From NCBI RefSeq assembly GCF_001811505.1, contig NZ_KV804956.1, forward strand, positions 1 to 43,026: a stretch of DNA of 43,026 nucleotides. The letters run 5' to 3'. The position numbers and the translations under genes were made by a program. The DNA comes from Streptococcus sp. HMSC034E03. Its GTDB lineage: Bacteria; Bacillota; Bacilli; Lactobacillales; Streptococcaceae. The notes below the pieces were generated by a model that was not told the DNA's origin, did not search any database, and worked only from the letters and a program-made list of their open reading frames with translations. This document shows positions 19,311-26,213 of this stretch, one piece after another (within the stretch, counting starts at the first letter, position 1; each line of letters opens with the position of its first letter).

Positions 19311-21964
19311 TAGTCTTCTTCAGCTTTTTTAGGTTGATAGGCTAGCATTCCTAAAGCAACAAAAATCATTACTGTAAAGATAAGGAAAATAATCTGACTA
19401 TGAATATTACCTCTCATAGAAATGGTTTGTCGAAGACCTGAAACTGAATAACTCATAGGTAACCATGGATTAATAGTTTTAAAGAATTGATTCGTCAAAG
19501 CTAAAGGATAAGTTCCTGCACTTGATGCTAATTGAAGGAGTAATAAAATTAAGGAGAAGAAGGCGCCTAGGCGAGAATTCCAGGTTGTCAATGCTGTTAT
19601 CATCGCCATGAAAGCAAGACTAGTTAAAATAATCAAAGCAAAGGTTTTGAATTCGTGAACTGCAGTCAGTCCGATTAAATGTACTCCACCATAAACTAAT
19701 ACTCCTGCCAAACCAGCAATGATACCGTTAATTTCAAAGCGAGACTTAAACCAAGCCCAGCGACTTTCTGGATGGCGCCCAGAAGGCAATTTAGCAAAAA
19801 TCATATTAGTTGAAATAGCAGCTACAAAAAGAGCAACTGATATCATATACGGAGCCATGGCAATCCCATTAACAGCAACTTGATCCGTATCAGTTTTTGA
19901 AAGACTTAGAGGATCAGCCAGTAAGTCTGCATTTGTTGGTTCAGTTGAAGCCTTATTCAATTGTTTATCAGCCTCTGTCAACCCTTGATTTAATTGACTT
20001 GAACCATCACTTAATTTTCCAAGTCCTGATTGTAGAATTTCTGATCCTTGAGCAAGTTGATCTGCTCCACTAGCTATTTTTTCAGAACCATTAGATAGTT
20101 GATTTGCACCAGAAACTAGCTGGTCTGATTTATCAGCTAATTTTTGAGAGCCCGCTTGTAATTGATTAAATCCAGCGGTTAAATCTGATGTTTTATTATT
20201 TACTTGGTTGACACCTGATGCAAGTTTATCAATTCCTGTTGCTAATTCTGGTGCATTCTCTGCTAACTTAGCAGTAGCACCTGTCAATGTTGAAGATTTT
20301 TCTGTCAACTGATTAGAACCTTGTAGCAACTTATTGAATCTTCCTGTCAAGTTCGAATTTTTCGAACTCAACTGACTTGCTCTGAAAGCTACTTGGTCTA
20401 CTGATTTTGTATAGTTATCAATACCAGATTCAAGAGTTTGACGAGCTGGCAATAATTGACCATCAATTGCTGTCTGTACTTTTGTTAATCCACTTGACAA
20501 ACTTGTCAATGTAGCAGTAGTAGTTGGTAACAATTGCGCTGAACTTGTTTTTAAGCGACTAAGACTATTTACTTTACTATTTACATTCTCTAAAGAAGAT
20601 TGTAACGTTTGAACTGTAATTAAAATTGTTCGTGCTGACTCACTAGTAGAAGATGATGGATTAGAAAACACAGAAGTTATTTCTGCCTGTTGGTCAGGAG
20701 TTAAGCTTTGATAAGCACTAGTAGATTGAATAGCTGACAAAGTAGTTTCTTTTTCAGCTTGATTTGAAGTAATGATGCTTTGTGCTGAATTTGCAATGGT
20801 TGATAGACTACTAGAAAGCTGGTTTGTTACTTGTGTTATCTCTCCACTATCTGCTGTTTGAATAGCTTGATTCAATTGCTCTAAACTAGTTGCTAATTGT
20901 TTAATCTTATCTTTTTGTTGGGTTGTCCCATCTAATTGAGTAGAAAGTTCTTGAATTCCTTGATTCAGTTGGGTAAGTCCTGTACGCAAGGTCTCTGATT
21001 GTTTAGAAATCTGATTTGCACCTGATGATAGACTTTGAACTCCATTTGTATAAGTATCAATACCAAGTGAAAATTGATTTAATCCTGAATTTAATTGAGA
21101 AACACCACCTGTATAGGCTTGTGTGCCTAAATCAAGTTGAGTCAATCCTGATACCAGTGCCAGTGTCTGTGAATTCAGTTGGTTTAATCCATTGTCGATT
21201 TGTGAAATAGCGCTGGTATATTGATTTAAACTAGTATTAAAATTACCAAGACCAAGATTTAACTGGTTTACACCAGCTGTATAGGTTCCTAAACCTGTAG
21301 ATAATTGATCAGCACCATTAGAAAATGTGAGACTTGATTGAGCTAAGGTTTGAAGATTAGTCGTTAAGGTTTGGCTCCCATCAGAAAGCTGATTCGAACC
21401 ATCAGCCAACTGTAAACTTGCATTTGCAGCTTGAGATAAACCAAGTTTTAAATCACCCATCTTCTCAAATAAAGATTTGGTATAAGATTGAGTAACATTA
21501 GTAGCCACTGTCTGTTTGATTTGTGTCATGGCAGAATCACTCATCTTGCTTGCAATAAAACTATGACCACTTGATGTCTGATAGTCAATCGTCATCTGTT
21601 CAGGATGATTTGTAAGGATAGAAGAAGCTTTCTCAGAAAGATTACTTGGCAACGTTACAACCATGTAATAATCTCCATCCCGCAGTCCTCTTTCTCCCTC
21701 ACCTTCATCTACAAAATGAAAATCCAGGCTATTACTATCTTTTAAATTAGACACCATGTCTTCACCAATAGTGAGTTTTTCATCATTATAAGTAGCAGCT
21801 TGATCCTTATTAACAATTGCTACAGGTAACTCCGAAAGTTTACCATATGGATCCCACATTGATGATAAGAAAATGATATTGTAAAGAGCTGGAATTAAGG
21901 AAATTCCTATCATGACAATAATAAATGTCGGTTTTTTAAAGATTGCTTTCCATTCTTTAAACAT
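19310..21964 (-). CDS. YhgE/Pip family membrane protein
   Basis: 884 residues. One membrane segment at about 15-35 followed by the YhgE block (LPVAIVNKDQAATYN), then about 550 extracellular residues made of many short coiled-coil repeats of the form xQLxxGxxQLxxGxxxL, then five or six membrane segments (about 705-875) like an ABC-2 permease. The family includes lactococcal Pip (phage infection protein) and staphylococcal EsaA, a type VII secretion component; no other type VII genes are here. It is divergent from a TetR gene with overlapping promoters, so it is probably under that regulator's control. Native function unproven. Confidence 0.88.
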   Translation of the reverse strand: MFKEWKAIFKKPTFIIVMIGISLIPALYNIIFLSSMWDPYGKLSELPVAIVNKDQAATYNDEKLTIGEDMVSNLKDSNSLDFHFVDEGEGERGLRDGDYYMVVTLPSNLSEKASSILTNHPEQMTIDYQTSSGHSFIASKMSDSAMTQIKQTVATNVTQSYTKSLFEKMGDLKLGLSQAANASLQLADGSNQLSDGSQTLTTNLQTLAQSSLTFSNGADQLSTGLGTYTAGVNQLNLGLGNFNTSLNQYTSAISQIDNGLNQLNSQTLALVSGLTQLDLGTQAYTGGVSQLNSGLNQFSLGIDTYTNGVQSLSSGANQISKQSETLRTGLTQLNQGIQELSTQLDGTTQQKDKIKQLATSLEQLNQAIQTADSGEITQVTNQLSSSLSTIANSAQSIITSNQAEKETTLSAIQSTSAYQSLTPDQQAEITSVFSNPSSSTSESARTILITVQTLQSSLENVNSKVNSLSRLKTSSAQLLPTTTATLTSLSSGLTKVQTAIDGQLLPARQTLESGIDNYTKSVDQVAFRASQLSSKNSNLTGRFNKLLQGSNQLTEKSSTLTGATAKLAENAPELATGIDKLASGVNQVNNKTSDLTAGFNQLQAGSQKLADKSDQLVSGANQLSNGSEKIASGADQLAQGSEILQSGLGKLSDGSSQLNQGLTEADKQLNKASTEPTNADLLADPLSLSKTDTDQVAVNGIAMAPYMISVALFVAAISTNMIFAKLPSGRHPESRWAWFKSRFEINGIIAGLAGVLVYGGVHLIGLTAVHEFKTFALIILTSLAFMAMITALTTWNSRLGAFFSLILLLLQLASSAGTYPLALTNQFFKTINPWLPMSYSVSGLRQTISMRGNIHSQIIFLIFTVMIFVALGMLAYQPKKAEED

Positions 21965-21985
21965 ATTGTCTCCTTTTTTAAACTA

Positions 21986-22070
21986 CTTGTCTAAATTTTT
22001 GATATAATAGATTATACATAAAAAAATTAAAAAGACAAGATAAAAAAACTATTTTTAAAACACATTGTCT
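21986..22070. promoter_or_regulatory. Overlapping divergent promoters and candidate TetR operators
   Basis: Leftward (yhgE): TTGTCT as -35 (22033-22038 on the minus strand), 16-base spacer, TATAAT (22011-22016). Rightward (tetR): extended -10 TGATATAAT (22000-22008). TTGTCT occurs three times: 21987-21992 (+), 22033-22038 (-), 22065-22070 (+). CTTGTCT at 21986 and AGACAAG at 22033 form an inverted pair spanning both -10 boxes. Operator role is inference. Confidence 0.6.
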
Positions 22071-22093
22071 AAAAATGTTCATCTGGAGGGAAC

Positions 22094-22636
22094 ATGCAAG
22101 AGAGTAATAAACGATTAAAAACCAAGCGTATTATTGAAAATGCCATGGTAGAATTATTGATGGAACAACCATTCGATCAGATTACAACTGTTAAATTAGC
22201 ACAAAAAGCTGGAATTAGCCGCTCCAGTTTCTATACTCATTACAAAGATAAATACGATATGATTGAACATTACCAAAGTAAACTATTTCATACCTTCGAA
22301 TATATCTTTCAAAAACATGCTAATCAGAAACGAGATGCTATTCTAGAAGTATTTGAATACTTAGAATCAGAACCACTTCTAGCAGCTCTTTTATCTGAAA
22401 ATGGAACCAAGGAAATTCAAAATTTCCTGAGAAATAAACTTCACATCCTACTAAGTACAGATCTTCAAAAACGTTTTATGCAACTCAAACTAAATGAAGT
22501 AGAATTAGAATACAGTAGCATCTACCTGACAAATGCTCTCTTTGGAGTCTGTCAAACCTGGATTGCCCACGGAAAAAAAGAAAGTCCACAAGAAATCACG
22601 GACTTTTTAATGAAAATGTTAGGTGATACAAATTAA
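22094..22636 (+). CDS. TetR/AcrR family transcriptional regulator
   Basis: 180 residues. An N-terminal helix-turn-helix typical of the family (ITTVKLAQKAGISRSSFYTHYKDKYDMI, about 33-60) followed by an all-helical domain like the TetR_C / YxaF-type C-terminal regions. GGAGGG precedes the ATG. Divergent from the yhgE gene and probably represses both genes by binding the TTGTCT repeats between them. Ligand unknown. Confidence 0.9.
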   Translation: MQESNKRLKTKRIIENAMVELLMEQPFDQITTVKLAQKAGISRSSFYTHYKDKYDMIEHYQSKLFHTFEYIFQKHANQKRDAILEVFEYLESEPLLAALLSENGTKEIQNFLRNKLHILLSTDLQKRFMQLKLNEVELEYSSIYLTNALFGVCQTWIAHGKKESPQEITDFLMKMLGDTN

Positions 22637-22642
22637 TAAAAA

Positions 22643-22690
22643 ACTCTATAATATTTATAGGAAATCACCCCCTATGAATATTATGGAGCC
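22643..22690. repeat. Solo IS terminus (relative of the repeat at 1420-1469)
   Basis: ACTCTATAATATTTATAGG on one side and CCTATGAATATTATGGAGCC on the other form an imperfect inverted repeat, 6 bases past the tetR stop codon. The following TATTTTGTT matches the bases inside the IS at 1411-1419, so a fragment of the IS end is present here without a transposase. Confidence 0.6.
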
Positions 22691-22710
22691 TATTTTGTTA
22701 TTCTAATTAG

Positions 22711-22740
22711 GCTAAGGCAATACAATTTCCTTAGTTTTAT
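22711..22740 (+). terminator. Possible weak tetR terminator
   Basis: CTAAGG (22712-22717) and CCTTAG (22729-22734) pair over an 11-base loop and are followed by TTTTATTTT. The short stem makes this uncertain. From 22741 to 22810 I see nothing recognisable. Confidence 0.35.
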
Positions 22741-22810
22741 TTTCGGACACAAATCATTATCTATCCGTATGTTAGATATGTCTCCCCTCATTACATCGGA
22801 CAAAGAATCA

Positions 22811-22840
22811 AAAAAGGAACACCAAATTAGTGTTCCTTTT
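22811..22840 (-). terminator. Terminator after tRNA-Asn
   Basis: On the minus strand AGGAACAC pairs with GTGTTCCT around a short loop and is followed by a T run, 7 bases beyond the tRNA 3' end. Confidence 0.85.
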
Positions 22841-22846
22841 ATCTGA

Positions 22847-22920
22847 CTCCGCCAGTAGGACTCGAACCTACGACATCATGATTAACAGTCATGCGCTACT
22901 ACCAACTGAGCTATGGCGGA
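22847..22920 (-). tRNA. tRNA-Asn (GTT)
   Basis: 74 nt. The 7-bp acceptor stem TCCGCCA/TGGCGGA is perfect, the anticodon loop CTGTTAA gives GUU, and the T-arm GGTTCGAGTCC is intact, with discriminator G; CCA is not encoded. It follows the tRNA-Glu pseudogene by 5 bases and shares its promoter. Confidence 0.95.
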
Positions 22921-22925
22921 TTAAA

Positions 22926-22989
22926 TAGTCCGTACGGAATTCAAACCCGTGTTACCGCTATGAAAAGACGATTTCTTAACCAACGGACC
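22926..22989 (-). pseudogene. Decayed tRNA-Glu (TTC)
   Basis: 64 nt against 72 nt for the intact tRNA-Glu at 42888. Eight bases are missing from the D arm, consistent with slippage between two GGT triplets. Anticodon TTC remains, but the anticodon stem is changed (TCGTC opposite AGCGG, with a C-A mismatch next to the loop) and the T-loop TTCGAATC has become TTTGAATT. Most changes are C to T or G to A. It should not fold as a working tRNA, although its promoter and the downstream tRNA-Asn are intact. Confidence 0.85.
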
Positions 22990-23012
22990 CTCTACCTGTA
23001 GCAGATATAACC

Positions 23013-23040
23013 ATTATATCAATTTATCAAAAATTGTCAA
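23013..23040 (-). promoter_or_regulatory. Promoter of the tRNA-Glu(pseudo)/tRNA-Asn unit
   Basis: On the minus strand TTGACA (23035-23040), 16-base spacer, TATAAT (23013-23018), a full consensus promoter starting 9 bases beyond the comE stop codon. Confidence 0.85.
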
Positions 23041-23049
23041 TTACTTTTT

Positions 23050-23793
23050 TTAGTTTTTAGCCATTAGTTCTCTCAATTTTTTAGTTTTTAGGCGAGAGAT
23101 AGGACAACGATGATCTTCATAAAATACAACTTCCATTTTTTTACGATCAATTTCTCTCACATTACCGATATTGACTAAAAATGACTTGTGAGCTAGATAA
23201 AAACGTTGGGTTTCCTTATCCTTTTCTTGAATATCTGTCATTGTTCCATAAAATTCTTTTGCAAAATTCTTACCTACAATTCGTAATTTATGAGAAGTTC
23301 CAGTTGTCTCAATGTAGAGAATATCATGATAAGGAATACAAAGATCATTTCCTTTATAACTATAATCAAAATAATCAACGACTGATTGGTTTTCAAGTAA
23401 AGTAGTTTTAGTGTAAAGCACACAGTCGGCAACTCTATTTTTAAAAACTTGATCACTGGTTTCTTTATCAATGAAATCCAATGCTGAAACTTTGTATTTA
23501 TAAGTCAAGGTAGCAAATTCAGATCGACTTGTAATAAAAACAATAATGGCATAAGGATTGCGATGACGAATAAATTGAGCAACCTCAAATCCTTTTCTCT
23601 CAATCCCATTGATATCAATATCTAGAAAATAAAGCTGATTAACTTCATCATGCTCTACATATTCCATAAACTCTCTCACTTTTCCTGTTGTTTTATAGGA
23701 GATAGGAATATTTGTTTCCTTAGAAATTTTATTCAGAGTTGTTTCCAACCTTACTTGGTGTTCTATAATATCTTCTAAAATTAATACTTTCAT
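23050..23793 (-). CDS. comE: ComE, competence response regulator
   Basis: 247 residues. Receiver domain (about 1-120) with phosphoacceptor Asp58 (LYFLDID), switch Thr and Lys (ITSR, SALDFIDK) and a C-terminal LytTR DNA-binding domain (about 145-245). Phosphorylated by ComD, it binds paired repeats upstream of comC, comX and other early competence genes. It overlaps comD by 4 bases. No terminator separates its stop codon from the tRNA promoter that follows, so comCDE transcripts may run into the tRNA genes. Confidence 0.97.
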   Translation of the reverse strand: MKVLILEDIIEHQVRLETTLNKISKETNIPISYKTTGKVREFMEYVEHDEVNQLYFLDIDINGIERKGFEVAQFIRHRNPYAIIVFITSRSEFATLTYKYKVSALDFIDKETSDQVFKNRVADCVLYTKTTLLENQSVVDYFDYSYKGNDLCIPYHDILYIETTGTSHKLRIVGKNFAKEFYGTMTDIQEKDKETQRFYLAHKSFLVNIGNVREIDRKKMEVVFYEDHRCPISRLKTKKLRELMAKN

Positions 23794-25109
23794 ATCAGTT
23801 CCCTCTTAAATCTAATCACTTGTTTAAATACATCATTATCAATTTCTGTTTCTAAAATAACATTGTCATATTTTCCTAAAATTTCTTTAACATTATTAAG
23901 TCCAAGTCCTCTATGTCTTCCTTTAGTTGAAAATCCTAATTCAAATAAATCTTCGGATTTTACCTTTCTTTTTTTACAAGAGTTTTGGATAACAACTAGG
24001 GTTTCAAGATCCAATTTGATGATAGCTACCTCTAGTTGTTTTTGATAGCTTTCAACTGCCCCCTCAACGGCATTATTGAGCAGAACGCTCATCACGCGCA
24101 CCAAATCTAACAATTCCATAGACAAAGGTGTGATAATATCTTTTACCTCTAATGTGTACTCTACATCATTCGTTTTCGCATTGACAATAGATTGAGCAAT
24201 CAAACTACGAAGAGCTGAATCCTCAATATTGTTCAAATCGAAATAGGTATACTTGTCTGAACGTAATTTTTGATTCGCCTTTACAAGAACTTCACTGTAA
24301 ACTCTGTCAATTTCTTGTAAATCTTTACTTTCGATCGCCATTCTTAAGCTGACAAGCATTCCTGTATAGTCATGACGAAAACCACGAATCTCATTATATA
24401 AGGAAACAATCTCATCCGTGTAAGTTTGTAAATGTTTTTGCTCAAACTTCTTTTGTTCCAATTCAATCTCTTTTTCTATCTGAACCTTGTGAGAATTCAT
24501 GGAGAAAAAGGTCAAAAGTAGACCAACAAAAACAATGGATGATAAAATACTTCCAAAACTATTTAAGTGACGAACCGTACTCACAATATCTGAAAGAAAA
24601 GAGACTATGTGTAGGAAGATAAATGCAAAGAGCACTTTCTTCAGAAATGGATAAAGATAGTCTTTATCAAAATATTTAAACTCTAGGTGGAAATAAGAAA
24701 CAACAACTTTAATAACCAGATAAGTTAAGATCAGGATAAATAGAGAAAAATAATTGTTATACTTCAATGCAAACTCATCTCCTGTAATAGATGATAAGGT
24801 TACTGATAAAAAGTTATTAGTAGTATGATATAAGAGAGAAAATAATAGACTGATAAAAATTCCCTTAGACTTCTCATACTTCTTAAATCCAATAAAGTAA
24901 CTAAATAGGAGTAAAGGAAATAAAAATTTAGACAATCCAAAACTACTAGCAGATACCAAATAAGTACCTTCTTCCACTGTCAATTGTAGTAGAAAGATAT
25001 AAATACTAAAAATACATTGTTCTTTTCTAGTTGCTTTACAAATCCATTTATAAATTTTACTAATAATAAAAACATAAAAAATAGCTATTACCACACCAAA
25101 TAAATCCAT
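23790..25109 (-). CDS. comD: ComD, competence-stimulating-peptide receptor histidine kinase
   Basis: 439 residues from MDLFGVV; a TTG 24 bases upstream (25133) would extend it, but AGGGAG lies just before this ATG and known ComD proteins begin MDLFG. About six N-terminal membrane segments (1-205) form the CSP sensor, then a coiled linker, the phosphoacceptor His246 in GFRHDYTG and an HPK10-type ATPase region (NNAVEGAVES, GLGLNNV). The membrane part, which sets peptide specificity, should be matched to the unusual comC product. Starts 28 bases after comC. Confidence 0.96.
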   Translation of the reverse strand: MDLFGVVIAIFYVFIISKIYKWICKATRKEQCIFSIYIFLLQLTVEEGTYLVSASSFGLSKFLFPLLLFSYFIGFKKYEKSKGIFISLLFSLLYHTTNNFLSVTLSSITGDEFALKYNNYFSLFILILTYLVIKVVVSYFHLEFKYFDKDYLYPFLKKVLFAFIFLHIVSFLSDIVSTVRHLNSFGSILSSIVFVGLLLTFFSMNSHKVQIEKEIELEQKKFEQKHLQTYTDEIVSLYNEIRGFRHDYTGMLVSLRMAIESKDLQEIDRVYSEVLVKANQKLRSDKYTYFDLNNIEDSALRSLIAQSIVNAKTNDVEYTLEVKDIITPLSMELLDLVRVMSVLLNNAVEGAVESYQKQLEVAIIKLDLETLVVIQNSCKKRKVKSEDLFELGFSTKGRHRGLGLNNVKEILGKYDNVILETEIDNDVFKQVIRFKRELI

Positions 25110-25137
25110 TATGTTCTCCCTATTTTGTTTCAATAAA

Positions 25138-25266
25138 CTACTTCTTCAGAAATATTTTATTTAAAAACTTAAAACTCCTAATTTCCCCACCTCTAATTTC
25201 CTGCAATTCTTTTTCGTTTAATTCTTGGAAATCTTTCATCTGAGCAAAATCTGTATTCTTTTTCAT
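25138..25266 (-). CDS. comC: ComC, precursor of the competence-stimulating peptide
   Basis: 42 codons. A double-glycine leader of 27 residues (MKKNTDFAQM..., ending QEIRGG) precedes a predicted 15-residue pheromone EIRSFKFLNKIFLKK. The acidic first residue, Arg at position 3 and basic C-terminus fit streptococcal CSPs. ComAB would cleave after GG and export it. GGAG lies 8 bases upstream of the ATG. Located between the ComE box and comD, the exact place of comC in relatives. The mature sequence differs from the pneumococcal CSP-1 and CSP-2 I know. Confidence 0.95.
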   Translation of the reverse strand: MKKNTDFAQMKDFQELNEKELQEIRGGEIRSFKFLNKIFLKK

Positions 25267-25291
25267 AATATAAACTCCTATAATGTTTTTC

Positions 25292-25309
25292 TTGTAAATT
25301 AACTTACAA
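25292..25309. repeat. Inverted repeat in the comC leader
   Basis: TTGTAAATTAACTTACAA: TTGTAA and TTACAA flank six bases, between the comC -10 and its ribosome binding site. It could form a small hairpin in the 5' leader or be a binding site. Function unknown. Confidence 0.45.
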
Positions 25310-25313
25310 AAAT

Positions 25314-25380
25314 ATTATATAAAATCTACGATACCTATAGAGAATTATCTCTCAAATGCTCAAATTTTATTCTGAAGTGT
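25314..25380 (-). promoter_or_regulatory. comCDE promoter with ComE box
   Basis: On the minus strand ACACTTCAG (25372-25380), 12 bases, GCATTTGAG (25351-25359): the two imperfect ComE repeats at the standard spacing. TATAAT (25314-25319) follows as -10. This predicts autoregulation of comCDE by ComE. Confidence 0.85.
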
Positions 25381-25391
25381 CAAATTTTTAC

Positions 25392-25420
25392 AAAAAAAGC
25401 TGGGATTTTTTCCCAGCTTA
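25392..25420 (-). terminator. tRNA-Arg terminator, ahead of comCDE
   Basis: On the minus strand AGCTGGGA pairs with TCCCAGCT around five A, followed by seven T. It sits just upstream of the ComE box; read-through from tRNA-Arg has been reported to feed basal comCDE expression in pneumococcus (family knowledge). Confidence 0.88.
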
Positions 25421-25431
25421 CGTTTTTACAC

Positions 25432-25505
25432 TGATCCCAGCAGGATTCGAACCTGCGACCGTTCGCTTAGAAGGCGAATGCTCTATCCAGCTGAGCTATG
25501 AGACC
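25432..25505 (-). tRNA. tRNA-Arg (TCT)
   Basis: 74 nt with a paired acceptor stem (GGTCTCA/TGGGATC, two G-U pairs), anticodon loop CTTCTAA (anticodon UCU), T-arm GGTTCGAATCC, discriminator A. This tRNA directly upstream of comC is the classic pneumococcal arrangement. Confidence 0.95.
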
Positions 25506-25548
25506 TTACCTATCTATCTTATCAAAAAAAGCTAGCTTAGTCAATCAT

Positions 25549-26028
25549 CTATTTGTGATAGGGTGAGCCTTGTTGAATCGAAAATGCTCTATAGATTTGT
25601 TCTACTAAGACTAGTCTCATCAGTTGATGAGGAAGCGTTAATCTCCCAAAACTAACAGAGAGATTGGCTCTCTTTTTCACCTCTGGAGAGAGTCCTAAAC
25701 TCCCACCAATGATAAAAGTGATTGTCGAAAATCCATTAATGGAGGCTCTTTCAAGCTGCTTGCTGAATTCTTCAGAAGAAAAAGTTGTTCCTTCAATAGC
25801 TAAAACAACTACAAAATCACGATCTCCTACTTTAGAAAGAATGCGGTTCCCTTCCAACTCCAAAATCTTTTGATTTTCAGATTTGCTAGCCCGATCTGGT
25901 GTTTTTTCATCTGACAACTCAATCATTTCTAAATTAGCAAAGCGTGAAATTCTCTTGGAGTATTCTGCTATGCCATCTTTGAGATATTTTTCTTTCAGTT
26001 TTCCAACTGTTACCACTTTAATTTTCAT
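25549..26028 (-). CDS. rlmH: RlmH, 23S rRNA pseudouridine-1915 N3-methyltransferase
   Basis: 159 residues, the usual length for this SPOUT methyltransferase. The SAM-binding knot is seen in [13 protein letters not shown] and [26 protein letters not shown], and it ends in the conserved GSPYHK. It methylates helix 69 of 23S rRNA in the complete 70S ribosome. It diverges from htrA; the shared upstream region carries DnaA boxes. Confidence 0.97.
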   Translation of the reverse strand: MKIKVVTVGKLKEKYLKDGIAEYSKRISRFANLEMIELSDEKTPDRASKSENQKILELEGNRILSKVGDRDFVVVLAIEGTTFSSEEFSKQLERASINGFSTITFIIGGSLGLSPEVKKRANLSVSFGRLTLPHQLMRLVLVEQIYRAFSIQQGSPYHK

Positions 26029-26065
26029 TCTTCTATTCTAACATATTCACACTCAATTTCACATC

Positions 26066-26128
26066 TTATTCACAGATAAGATTTTGAAAAACTTCAATAA
26101 ATTCACAGTTTTTTGAAAGTTATCCACA
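26066..26128. promoter_or_regulatory. DnaA boxes upstream of rlmH and htrA
   Basis: TTATTCACA (26066-26074) and TTATCCACA (26120-26128) match the DnaA box; ATATTCACA just upstream (about 26042) is a weaker candidate. They form an outlying cluster about 2.2 kb left of the main dnaA-upstream boxes. Confidence 0.7.
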
Positions 26129-26150
26129 GATTGTGAAAAACTTTTTTGTC

Positions 26151-26183
26151 TTTAAGCTTGGATTAAGCTAGCTATTTTATACT
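26151..26183 (+). promoter_or_regulatory. htrA promoter with CiaR box
   Basis: TTTAAG (26151-26156), 5 bases, ATTAAG (26162-26167) fits the CiaR direct repeat TTTAAG-N5-TTTAAG, placed 10 bases before a -10 TATACT (26178-26183), the arrangement of CiaR-activated promoters. htrA is a known main target of CiaRH. Confidence 0.85.
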
Positions 26184-26213
26184 TTCATTGATTAAAAAAA
26201 CATGGAGGCTTCT

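Noticed and set aside
19310-21964. Type VII secretion locus suggested by EsaA resemblance of the YhgE protein
   Set aside because: No EsxA, EssC, EsaB or other type VII genes are nearby; the TetR pairing fits the YhgE/Pip branch.
22741-22810. Small RNA or gene between the solo IS end and the tRNA-Asn terminator
   Set aside because: No reading frame, promoter pair or stable hairpin could be seen.
25110-25133. TTG start extending ComD by 8 residues
   Set aside because: The ATG at 25109 has a good ribosome binding site and matches the conserved ComD N-terminus.
26202-26213. Upstream ATG extending HtrA by 4 residues
   Set aside because: The GGAGG between this ATG and the next one is the ribosome binding site for the latter.
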